Source: Coriobacteriaceae bacterium (GTDB lineage Bacteria; Actinomycetota; Coriobacteriia; Coriobacteriales; Coriobacteriaceae). From it: DNA of 64,000 bases. Shown here piece after piece: positions 51,906-59,022 of the stretch (position 1 is the first letter of the stretch; each line of letters begins with the position of its first letter). The notes beneath the pieces are model-generated. The model saw only the letters and a program-made list of their open reading frames with translations, had not been told where the DNA came from and did not search any database. A program made the position numbers and the translations under genes. Location: assembly GCA_025992855.1 (NCBI GenBank), contig DAJPGB010000001.1, positions 2,046,001 through 2,110,000 of the forward strand. Reading direction: 5' to 3'.

Positions 51906-52121
51906 CTACTCGGCGACAGCGGACTTCTCCGCTGCGATCTCGCGGGCGCGCTGCTCCGTGAGGACGCGAGCAATGTCCTTCTTCACGGTGTTGACGCGAG
52001 CGGTGTTGTCCAGCTGGCTGGTGGCCATCTGGAAACGAAGGTTAAAGAGCTCGGCGCGCATTTCCTTCAGCTTCTCAACGAGCTGAGCGTCCGAGAGCTC
52101 ACGAATCTCTGCGGGCTTCAT
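51906..52121 (-). CDS. rpmC: 50S ribosomal protein L29
   Basis: A 71-residue L29, a two-helix protein near the peptide exit tunnel. It begins MKPAEIRELSDAQLVEKLKEMRAELFNLRFQ, typical for the family. Its first base overlaps the last base of the rplP stop codon, so translation is probably coupled. Confidence 0.97.
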   Translation of the reverse strand: MKPAEIRELSDAQLVEKLKEMRAELFNLRFQMATSQLDNTARVNTVKKDIARVLTEQRAREIAAEKSAVAE

Positions 52122-52624
52122 TAGTTCTCCTCCTTGGCGGCGGCGGCGTCCTCAGCAGCCCACTTGGCCTCGAGAGCGGCCTCCTCAGCCATCTCCTTCT
52201 CGATGCGCTGCTCAGCGTTCTTAGCAGCAACAATCTTGGTCTTGATGGGAAGCTTGTGCTGTGCAAGACGCAGAGCCTCGCGAGCGACCTCCTCGGGCAC
52301 GCCCTTGACCTCGAACATGATGCGGCCGGGCTTGACGACGGCCACCCACTCCTCGGGGTTACCCTTACCAGAACCCATGCGAGTCTCGGCAGGCTTCTTG
52401 GTGATGGGCTTATCGGGGAAGATCGTGATGTAGACACGACCGCCACGCTTCATGTAGCGGGTCATAGCAATACGAGCGGCCTCGATCTGACGGTTGGTGA
52501 TCCAATGGGCCTCGAGAGCCTGGATACCAAACTCGCCGAAATGCAGCTCGGTATTACCCTTGGCCTGGCCCTTCATGGAGCCACGCTGCACCTTGCGGTG
52601 AAGAATACGCTTAGGGGCAAGCAC
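52121..52624 (-). CDS. rplP: 50S ribosomal protein L16
   Basis: A 167-residue L16. The N-terminal MLAPKRILHRKVQRG, GEFGIQALEAHWITNRQIEAARIA and MGSGKGNPEEWVAVVKPGR are family hallmarks. It carries an acidic, alanine-rich C-terminal extension of about 25 residues beyond the usual ~140. It helps shape the A-site. It overlaps both neighbours by one base. Confidence 0.96.
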   Translation of the reverse strand: MLAPKRILHRKVQRGSMKGQAKGNTELHFGEFGIQALEAHWITNRQIEAARIAMTRYMKRGGRVYITIFPDKPITKKPAETRMGSGKGNPEEWVAVVKPGRIMFEVKGVPEEVAREALRLAQHKLPIKTKIVAAKNAEQRIEKEMAEEAALEAKWAAEDAAAAKEEN

Positions 52625-53334
52625 TACTGACCCCTCCTCTCGGAGTTACGACGACGAGGACGGGAAGAGCCCTCGAGTGCAGGGTTGGGAACAGGCTGGC
52701 CCGGGAGCTTCTCGCCCAGGTAGATCCAGACCTTCACGCCGCAAGCGCCCATGGTGGTGCTGGCGACAGCCGTGCCGTAGTCGATCTTGGCACGGAGGGT
52801 GTGCAGAGGCACGCGACCCTCGCGGTACCACTCACGACGGCCCATCTCGGCACCGCCGAGACGACCGGAGCACTGGATACGGATGCCCTTAGCGCCGGCC
52901 TTGCGGGCGGACTGGACAGCCTTGCGCATAGCGCGACGGAAGGCAACGCGGCCCTCGAGCTGCTCGGCGATAGACTGAGCAACGAGGTTGGCGTCGAGCT
53001 CGGGGCGCTTGATCTCGACAACGTCGACGGAGAGCTGGCCCTTGGAGACGCCAGCGACCTTCTCGAGCTCGGTGCGGAGGGTATCGATCTCGGCACCCTT
53101 CTTACCGATGACAACGCCGGGGCGAGCGGTGAGGATGATGACCTTCACCTTGTCGCCAGCGCGCTCGATCTCGACGCGGGAGACAGCTGCGCGGGAAAGA
53201 CGCTTCTCGAGGTACTTGCGGATCTCGAGATCGTTACCGAGGGTCTTAGCGTAATCCTTCTCTGCGAACCAGCGGGAGCGCCAGTTCTCGGTAATGCCAA
53301 GACGGAAGCCGGTGGGGTAGACTTTCTGACCCAT
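52624..53334 (-). CDS. rpsC: 30S ribosomal protein S3
   Basis: A 236-residue S3. It starts MGQKVYPTGFRLGITENWRSRWFAE; the KH domain centres on VIGKKGAEIDTLRTELEK, and the C-terminal domain has CSGRLGGAEMGRREWYREGRVPLHTLRA. It forms part of the mRNA entry site. The basic C-terminal tail (SSRPRRRNSERRGQ) is common in Actinobacteria. Canonical neighbours rplV and rplP. Confidence 0.97.
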   Translation of the reverse strand: MGQKVYPTGFRLGITENWRSRWFAEKDYAKTLGNDLEIRKYLEKRLSRAAVSRVEIERAGDKVKVIILTARPGVVIGKKGAEIDTLRTELEKVAGVSKGQLSVDVVEIKRPELDANLVAQSIAEQLEGRVAFRRAMRKAVQSARKAGAKGIRIQCSGRLGGAEMGRREWYREGRVPLHTLRAKIDYGTAVASTTMGACGVKVWIYLGEKLPGQPVPNPALEGSSRPRRRNSERRGQ

Positions 53335-53340
53335 ACAGCT

Positions 53341-53712
53341 TTACGCCTCCTTTCGAGGAGCAACGACGACGGTGATGTGGGAAGTACGCTTCAGAATGCG
53401 AGAAGCGGAACCCTTGGCGCGGGGACGGATGCGCTTAAGCGTCGGACCCTCGTCAACATAGGCAGCGGCGACAACCAGGTTGTCGGCACGCAGACCGTTG
53501 TTGTTCTCGGCGTTCGCAACGGCGGAACGGAGAACCTTCTCGACATCCACGGCGACGGCGCGGTCGCAGAAGTGGAGGATGTCGAAGGCCTGAGCGACAG
53601 GCTTGCGGCGGATCAGATCGACCACCAGGCGGGCCTTGCTGGGGGAAACACGCACGTACTTAGCGACGGCGCGAACCTCGGTGGCCTCAGTTTCAATAGA
53701 CTTAGTTGCCAT
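53341..53712 (-). CDS. rplV: 50S ribosomal protein L22
   Basis: A 123-residue L22, with the core VRVSPSKARLVVDLIRRKPVAQA and the tunnel-lining loop near GPTLKRIRPRAKGSASRI. It contacts all 23S rRNA domains and lines the exit tunnel. It lies 14 bases after rpsS and 6 bases before rpsC. No anomalies. Confidence 0.97.
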   Translation of the reverse strand: MATKSIETEATEVRAVAKYVRVSPSKARLVVDLIRRKPVAQAFDILHFCDRAVAVDVEKVLRSAVANAENNNGLRADNLVVAAAYVDEGPTLKRIRPRAKGSASRILKRTSHITVVVAPRKEA

Positions 53713-53726
53713 TTACGGTTAACCCC

Positions 53727-53987
53727 CTATTTGGCCTTGTGGCCACGGAACGTACGAGTCGGCGCGAACTCGCCGAGCTTGTGACCAACCATGGACTCGG
53801 TAACATACACGGGCACATGCTTGCGGCCGTCGTGGACGGCGATGGTGTGACCAACCATCTCGGGGAAGATGGTGGACGCGCGGGACCAGGTCTTCACGAC
53901 GTCCTTCTTGCCAGCCTCGTTCATCGCGGTGATACGCGAGAGAAGGCGAGTCTCCACGAACGGGCCCTTTTTGAGACTTCTGCTCAT
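53727..53987 (-). CDS. rpsS: 30S ribosomal protein S19
   Basis: An 86-residue S19 starting MSRSLKKGPFVETRLLSRI. The conserved HDGRKHVPVYVTESMVGHKLGEFAPTRTFRGH segment is intact. It binds 16S rRNA near the head together with S13. It follows rplB by 32 bases. Confidence 0.97.
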   Translation of the reverse strand: MSRSLKKGPFVETRLLSRITAMNEAGKKDVVKTWSRASTIFPEMVGHTIAVHDGRKHVPVYVTESMVGHKLGEFAPTRTFRGHKAK

Positions 53988-54019
53988 AAGTGCTTTCTCC
54001 TAAAACTCGGTATCCGAAA

Positions 54020-54850
54020 TTACTTCTTACGGCGACGAATGATGTGCTGGTTCGAGACCTTCTTCTTCTTGCGCGTACGAAGGCCCTTCGTCGGCTTACC
54101 CCAGGGGGTAACAGAGGGACGACCAGAGGTGTGGTTCTTGCCCTCGCCACCGCCGTGCGGGTGGTCGACAGGGTTCATGACGGTACCGCGGACGGTCGGG
54201 CGCACGTTCATGTGACGCTTACGGCCGGCCTTGCCGATGACGATGTTGGAGTGATCGGCGTTGCCGACCTCACCGACGGTAGCGCGGCAGGTAACGAGGA
54301 TGCGGCGCATCTCGGAGGAAGGCATACGGACGATAGCGTACTTGCCCTCCTTACCCATCAGCTGGCAGGAGTTACCGGCGGAACGGGCGATAGCAGCGCC
54401 CTTGCCCGGCTGGAACTCGACGGCGTGAATGAGCGTACCGACGGGGATGTCGGCGAGGGGCAGAGCGTTGCCCGGCTTGATGTCGGCGTCAGAACCGGAC
54501 ATGATGGTCTGACCGACCTCGAGGCCCTTGGGGGCCAGGATGTAGCGCTTCTCACCGTCAGCGTAGTGCAGCAGAGCGATGCGAGCGGAACGGTTCGGAT
54601 CGTACTCGATCGTGGCAACCTTGGCGGGCACGCCGTCCTTGTTGCGCTTGAAGTCGATCACGCGGTAACGACGCTTCACGCCGCCGCCCTGGTGGCGGGT
54701 GGTGATGCGGCCGTTGTTGTTACGACCGGCCTTCTTGGGCAGGGGCTCGAGAAGAGACTTCTCGGGCTTGGTGCAGGTGATCTCGGAGAAGTCGGAGATC
54801 GTCTGCCAACGCCTACCAGCGGAGGTCGGCTTAAGGTGCTTTACAGCCAT
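54020..54850 (-). CDS. rplB: 50S ribosomal protein L2
   Basis: A 276-residue L2; the start MAVKHLKPTSAGRRWQTISDF at 54850 is chosen by homology (GAAAGGG before ATG). The KPTSAGRR motif, RHQGGGVKRRYRVIDF and the peptidyl transferase-centre histidine region VDHPHGGGEGK are intact. A 179-base gap separates it from rplW and contains a promoter-like element and a hairpin. Confidence 0.97.
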   Translation of the reverse strand: MAVKHLKPTSAGRRWQTISDFSEITCTKPEKSLLEPLPKKAGRNNNGRITTRHQGGGVKRRYRVIDFKRNKDGVPAKVATIEYDPNRSARIALLHYADGEKRYILAPKGLEVGQTIMSGSDADIKPGNALPLADIPVGTLIHAVEFQPGKGAAIARSAGNSCQLMGKEGKYAIVRMPSSEMRRILVTCRATVGEVGNADHSNIVIGKAGRKRHMNVRPTVRGTVMNPVDHPHGGGEGKNHTSGRPSVTPWGKPTKGLRTRKKKKVSNQHIIRRRKK

Positions 54851-54930
54851 TACAATCCCTTTCAATAGGAATCCGTTAGCCATCGCAGACAGGGATTCGA
54901 GGTTCTGCCTCGGGTGCGATGACACCGGAC

Positions 54931-54956
54931 GTATACACGGTTCCGGGCGTGTCCAT
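54931..54956 (-). promoter_or_regulatory. 26-bp element shared with the rplC leader (copy in rplW-rplB gap)
   Basis: 23 of 26 positions match 56796-56821. On the minus strand it reads ATGGACACGCCCGGAACC followed by GTGTATAC. TATACG at its 3' side is -10-like. Position 81 bases before rplB suggests an internal promoter or a protein-binding leader element. Confidence 0.5.
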
Positions 54957-54975
54957 TTAATACGCCCAAAACCTT

Positions 54976-55011
54976 GAGCTCTCGCCTCCCCTATTTGGGA
55001 GGCATGAGCTC
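54976..55011 (-). other. Intercistronic hairpin in the rplW-rplB gap
   Basis: GAGCTC plus GCCTCCC pairs with GGGAGGC plus GAGCTC around a short AT loop, 19 bases after the rplW stop. There is no clear T-run on the minus strand, so it looks like a pause or processing structure upstream of the 26-bp element and rplB. Confidence 0.5.
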
Positions 55012-55029
55012 ACTCAACAGCAGCGAGTC

Positions 55030-55317
55030 TTAGGCCTGGTTGCCAAAGACCTCGATGGTGTCGCCCTCGGCCAGCGTGACGATGGCCTTCTTCCAAGAAC
55101 GGGTCTTGCCGGCGACATAGCGCACGCGCTTGGTCTTGGGCTTGACCGTCAGGGTGTTCACGCGAACGACCTTGACGCCGAAGATCTCCTCGACAGCGTC
55201 CTTGATCTGATACTTGTTAGCATCCTTGGCGACCTCGAACGTGTACTTGTTCAGCTCCATGCCGGAGAAGGAACGCTCGGACACGATCGGACGGATGATG
55301 ATCTCGTGGGCGGTCAT
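55030..55317 (-). CDS. rplW: 50S ribosomal protein L23
   Basis: A 95-residue L23 starting MTAHEIIIRPIVSERSFSGMELNKYTFEV. It lies at the tunnel exit and docks signal recognition particle and trigger factor. It begins immediately after the rplD stop codon. Length and motifs are normal. Confidence 0.97.
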   Translation of the reverse strand: MTAHEIIIRPIVSERSFSGMELNKYTFEVAKDANKYQIKDAVEEIFGVKVVRVNTLTVKPKTKRVRYVAGKTRSWKKAIVTLAEGDTIEVFGNQA

Positions 55318-55944
55318 TTATGCAAGCACCTCCCCGAAGTGAGCGGCGATGTCGGCGGGCATCAGCACAGCATTGTTGTTGACGAGATCGTAGGTGTTGG
55401 CCTCGTCGGCAGTGATGATGAACGTCTTGGGAATGTTGCGGAACGACAGGTAGGCGTTGACGTCCTCATCGCGAACGATGATGGTCAGACGCTTGCCCTC
55501 AAGGCCGAGAGCCTTGAGCATGGCGACGGCAGCCTTGGTGGAAGGCTTCTCGAAGCCGTAGTCGTCGACGAGCACGAGCTCGCCATCGGCCAGCTTGGCG
55601 GACAGCGCGGAGCGCATAGCCAGCTTGACCTCCTTGTTGTTCATACGCTTAGCGTAGGAACGGGGCTTGGGGGCGAAGACAACGCCACCGTGACGCCACT
55701 GGGCAGCACGGATGGAACCCTGGCGGGCACGGCCGGTGCCCTTCTGACGCCAAGGCTTCTTGCCGCCACCGGAAACCTCAGAGCGGCCCTTAGCGGACTG
55801 GGTGCCCTGACGCCAAGAGGCCATCTGGCACTTGACGATGTGGTGCATAACGTGGATGTTCGGCTCGATGCCGTACACCTCAGCGGCGAGCTCGGCCTCG
55901 GCGACCTTCTTGCCCTCGCTGTTCTTTACTTCAAACTTTGCCAT
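55318..55944 (-). CDS. rplD: 50S ribosomal protein L4
   Basis: A 208-residue L4. The tunnel loop KGRSEVSGGGKKPWRQKGTGRARQGSIRAAQWRHGG is intact in order. In E. coli L4 represses its own operon through the S10 leader; here the leader and rpsJ are absent, so that control is in doubt. It is 46 bases after rplC. Confidence 0.97.
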   Translation of the reverse strand: MAKFEVKNSEGKKVAEAELAAEVYGIEPNIHVMHHIVKCQMASWRQGTQSAKGRSEVSGGGKKPWRQKGTGRARQGSIRAAQWRHGGVVFAPKPRSYAKRMNNKEVKLAMRSALSAKLADGELVLVDDYGFEKPSTKAAVAMLKALGLEGKRLTIIVRDEDVNAYLSFRNIPKTFIITADEANTYDLVNNNAVLMPADIAAHFGEVLA

Positions 55945-55990
55945 TTAAGTGTTCTCCTTGGTATGACGCTGGGCTAAATGGGCTGGGCCC

Positions 55991-56611
55991 TTAGGCCATA
56001 CGGATGGCGACGAGACCATTCTTGGCACCCGGGACAGCGCCCTTGACCAAGATGAGGTTCTGCTCGGCATCGATGCGGACAACGGAAAGGTTCTTGACGG
56101 TAACGCGCTCGTTACCCATGTGACCGGCCATCTTGACGCCCTTGAGGACGCGCGCAGGATAGGCGCACTGACCGATAGAACCGGGGTGACGCTGGAAGTG
56201 AGAACCATGCGTCATAGGACCGCGGCGCTGACCCCAGCGCTTGATGCGACCCTGGAAGCCCTTACCCTTGGAGGTACCGATGACGTCGACCTTCTCGACA
56301 TCAGCGAAATCAGCGACGGTGACGACCTCGCCGACCTTATGCTCCTCGCCGTTCTCGACGCGGACCTCACGAAGGAAACGGACAGGCTCGACGCCAGCCT
56401 TGGCGAAGTGACCAGCCATGGGCTTGTTCACGTTCTTGGCCTTGATGTCGCCGAAACCGATCTGGACGGCGTCATAGCCGTCGGTTGCCTGAGTTTTAAC
56501 CTGCGAGACAGCGCAGGGGCCAGCCTGGATGACCGTGACGGGAACGACGTTGTCGTCCTCGTCCCAAACCTGGGTCATGCCAATCTTGCGGCCGAGAATC
56601 ATGCTGATCAA
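55991..56611 (-). CDS. rplC: 50S ribosomal protein L3
   Basis: A 206-residue L3 with MILGRKIGMTQVWDEDDN and KGKGFQGRIKRWGQRRGPMTHGSHFQRHPGSIG. Either TTG at 56611 or ATG at 56602 could be the start; neither has a strong Shine-Dalgarno, and TTG gives the usual family length. It is the first gene of this transcription unit: the 450 bases upstream contain no rpsJ, which normally precedes it. Confidence 0.95.
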   Translation of the reverse strand: MISMILGRKIGMTQVWDEDDNVVPVTVIQAGPCAVSQVKTQATDGYDAVQIGFGDIKAKNVNKPMAGHFAKAGVEPVRFLREVRVENGEEHKVGEVVTVADFADVEKVDVIGTSKGKGFQGRIKRWGQRRGPMTHGSHFQRHPGSIGQCAYPARVLKGVKMAGHMGNERVTVKNLSVVRIDAEQNLILVKGAVPGAKNGLVAIRMA

Positions 56612-56795
56612 GATATGATCCCAACTCTCGCGTGGTCTTGGGACAATGCGTACACCACCGAGCGTACGCCCCTAGAGGACCACTACTTACACGACGTGCT
56701 CCCCAGCCTTGTATTGCGTCCGGACTACCTGACAACCCTATTAAGCAGGCATTTTGTCCAGCCAGAATACTCCCCTGGTTACACACAGCTGTTTA

Positions 56796-56821
56796 GTATA
56801 CACGGCTGCGGGCGTATCCAT
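56796..56821 (-). promoter_or_regulatory. 26-bp promoter-like element upstream of rplC
   Basis: Matches 54931-54956 at 23 of 26 positions and shares TACGCCC plus TATA(C/G)T with the rplE promoter at 3219-3247. On the minus strand TATACT (56795-56800) ends the element, about 185 bases before the rplC start. A proper -35 at 17 bases is not obvious. Confidence 0.5.
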
Positions 56822-56872
56822 CGAGATTCATATTTCACTCACATTGTTTACGCAGGTAAAGTGCGTGGATGG

Positions 56873-57023
56873 CTCCCGAGCACGGCGGAGGGCCGGAGAA
56901 ATATATTAAGGTCCCTGCTCTACAGTCCTGCGCAAGACGGAGAGCACATTAAGTGCTCTCCTTTGCGTGCGGAACTCGCGATGACCTTAATATATTTCTC
57001 CGGCCCTCCGCCGTGCTCGGGAG
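56873..57023. repeat. Perfect 41-bp inverted repeat enclosing a second hairpin
   Basis: Arms 56873-56913 and 56983-57023 are exactly complementary. Inside, GGAGAGCAC (56939-56947) pairs with GTGCTCTCC (56953-56961) around ATTAA, which looks like a terminator stem for the histidine phosphatase transcript. The arms contain TAATATATTTCTCC. The arrangement, long outer arms around a smaller stem, recurs at 45088-45159. Confidence 0.9.
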
Positions 57024-57061
57024 ACGACACGTTGATGCCTGCTTAACTCTGCTCGCTCAGG

Positions 57062-57688
57062 CTAATGACTTTGTTGAGGATCGATGATTTGCTGCAAGAT
57101 GAACTTGGATTGGGGCGCGTCGCCTTCTTCTCCCGACTTTGCCTCGTCAAAAACGAAGATCATGATGGCGCAGTTGGGGAGTTTTGTTGGGAGCTCGAAG
57201 CCCTCTGGGGCTGTAGCCTTGATGAATTGGCGGCTGGCGCTGCCGTGGCTTACTGCTAGGAGGGTTTCGATGCCCTCGGCGCCTATGAGATTGGTGAGGG
57301 TGCCTACCATGCGCTCCTGCAGGGCATGGCTTCCTTCTCCGCCAAATGGGATCAGGTCCTCGCCGGGGTCCCAGACGTCGGTGGGTAGGGCATCGTGGGG
57401 GCCCTCTTCGAAGGAGCCGTAGCTGCGCTCGATGATGCCTTCGCAGGGCTCGACTGCTGTGTCCGGGCCGAGGAGCTCGCATGCGACGAGCTGAGCCGTG
57501 TCCATGGCTCGGCCTAAGGGCGAAGAGACCACTTTGTCGGGGACGACGCCGTGGGCTTTGAGCCATGCGGCTGCCATTCCCGCTTGCTTGCGGCCCAGAT
57601 CGGTCAACGGAGAATCGCAGCGGCCCTGGACGAGCTTTTTAACGTTGAATTCTGTCTGACCGTGGCGGAGTAGATATAGGCGCTTCAT
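57062..57688 (-). CDS. Histidine phosphatase superfamily protein
   Basis: A 208-residue phosphoglycerate mutase-like phosphatase. The catalytic RHG is at residues 8-10 (LLRHGQTEFN), with a second histidine in AVSHGSASRQF and ERSYGSFEEG. Substrate is undefined; alpha-ribazole phosphatase or a general sugar phosphatase are possible. It lies 39 bases downstream of the cation transporter and upstream of the 41-bp inverted repeat. Confidence 0.88.
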   Translation of the reverse strand: MKRLYLLRHGQTEFNVKKLVQGRCDSPLTDLGRKQAGMAAAWLKAHGVVPDKVVSSPLGRAMDTAQLVACELLGPDTAVEPCEGIIERSYGSFEEGPHDALPTDVWDPGEDLIPFGGEGSHALQERMVGTLTNLIGAEGIETLLAVSHGSASRQFIKATAPEGFELPTKLPNCAIMIFVFDEAKSGEEGDAPQSKFILQQIIDPQQSH

Positions 57689-57727
57689 GCTCTCCCCTTC
57701 TGTATAACTTGCTTTGCCGGCACAGCC

Positions 57728-58882
57728 CTACTCGTGGGTATGGCCTACGTAGTCTTCGTCGATCGTGATCTTGGCGACCGACTTGGGATATTCCGATTCG
57801 ACCCGTTTCGCCAGCGCGCGCTTTAGGTCCTCGGCGCTCATCGCCAAATCCGAGGGACGTACGCAGTCAAAGATCACGTTGGTATGCGTGGGGCCCGGAA
57901 CACAGCGTAGGTCGTGGATCGAGAGGCGGCTATCGACCTCTTGAGCCATAGCGTTGATGCGCAGACGCATGCTCGCTACCTTTGGATCGTCGGTCACGAT
58001 GGGGTCGTAATGGAGCGTGACGATCATGCCGTCTTCGTTCCTAAACGACTGCTCGATGTTATCGAGCGTGTCGTGACTTTCCAGCGGGCTGGCCTCGGCC
58101 GCCATCTCGGCATGCGCACTTGCAAACTTCCTGCCCGGGCCGTAGTCGTGAACCATCAAATCGTGAACGCCCAAAACGCCGGGGTAGCTCATGATTTTGT
58201 CTCGAATGTGCTTGACCAGCTTAGGATCGGGTGCCTGGCCCAAAAGCGGGCTCACCGTATCCTGGATGAGTTCAAAACCGCTCCAGCCAATATAGGCGCC
58301 AACGGCAAGGCCGACCCATGCGTCAAGATTGATGTGCGTCACCTGCGAAACAATTGCGCACGCTAACACGGCGCCTGTGGCAAGGACATCGTTCTTAGAA
58401 TCTTGCGCGGTCGCATGCAGCGTCTCGGACTCAATGCGATCGCCGAGCTTTTGGTTGAGGGCCGCCATCCACAGCTTTACAACCATCGAAAGTGCCAGGA
58501 CTGCCACCAGGGCAAGCGAGAACTCGACAGGCTCTGGGTTGACGATACGCTCCACCGAGGACTTCACCAGTTCGATGCCAATAAGCAGCACGAGCGCCGC
58601 CACAACCAGACCCGAGAGATACTCGTAGCGGCCATGACCGTAAGGATGCTCGGGGTCTGCTGGCTTGCCCGCCAGCTTAAAGCCAAGCACGCTCACGATG
58701 TTCGAGCTAGCATCGGACAGATTATTCATGGCGTCCGCCACAATCGAAACCGATCCCGACAGCACGCCAATTACGCCCTTCGCAGCGCATAGTGCCACAT
58801 TGGCGAGAATACACACCACGCCCGTCAACGTGCCCACGCGCGCACGGTCGCCCTGCGCACGCTTAACAATCCACTCGACCAT
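57728..58882 (-). CDS. Cation diffusion facilitator family transporter
   Basis: A 384-residue membrane protein with about six transmembrane helices in the first 210 residues. SIVADAMNNLSDASSNIVS in TM2 and HPYGHGRYEYL carry the metal-site Asp/His/Asn residues, and TAQDSKNDVLAT in TM5 has the second metal-site Asp. A long cytoplasmic C-terminal domain follows, ending in HTHE. It exports zinc, iron or manganese; metal specificity cannot be told. Confidence 0.9.
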   Translation of the reverse strand: MVEWIVKRAQGDRARVGTLTGVVCILANVALCAAKGVIGVLSGSVSIVADAMNNLSDASSNIVSVLGFKLAGKPADPEHPYGHGRYEYLSGLVVAALVLLIGIELVKSSVERIVNPEPVEFSLALVAVLALSMVVKLWMAALNQKLGDRIESETLHATAQDSKNDVLATGAVLACAIVSQVTHINLDAWVGLAVGAYIGWSGFELIQDTVSPLLGQAPDPKLVKHIRDKIMSYPGVLGVHDLMVHDYGPGRKFASAHAEMAAEASPLESHDTLDNIEQSFRNEDGMIVTLHYDPIVTDDPKVASMRLRINAMAQEVDSRLSIHDLRCVPGPTHTNVIFDCVRPSDLAMSAEDLKRALAKRVESEYPKSVAKITIDEDYVGHTHE

Positions 58883-58961
58883 CTACATCCGCCCCCACGG
58901 TACTACCTATATATCTATTGCTCAAACGGATTGTAGTGTAGCCACTTTGCCCCACAGATAC

Positions 58962-58994
58962 AAAAAGGCCGCAACCCACACGGGCCACGACCTT
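58962..58994 (-). terminator. Terminator of the fatty-acid synthesis operon
   Basis: A 12-bp stem (58965-58976 with 58983-58994, including G-U pairs), a 6-base loop and a T-run on the minus strand, 28 bases after the accDA stop. A REP-like inverted repeat (ATGTGACA...TGTCACAT, 58998-59028) overlaps the accDA stop. Confidence 0.75.
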
Positions 58995-59022
58995 GGAATG
59001 TGACATGCGGACTGTCCCTTTG

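Larger units (their letters stand above)
56612..57061. other. 450-base intergenic region upstream of rplC
   Basis: No coding sequence is supported here and no rpsJ is present on either strand. It holds the 26-bp promoter-like element (56796-56821), weak alternative promoter candidates on the minus strand (for example TTTACC, 17 bases, TGAAAT near 56828-56860) and a very long inverted repeat (56873-57023). Confidence 0.7.
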
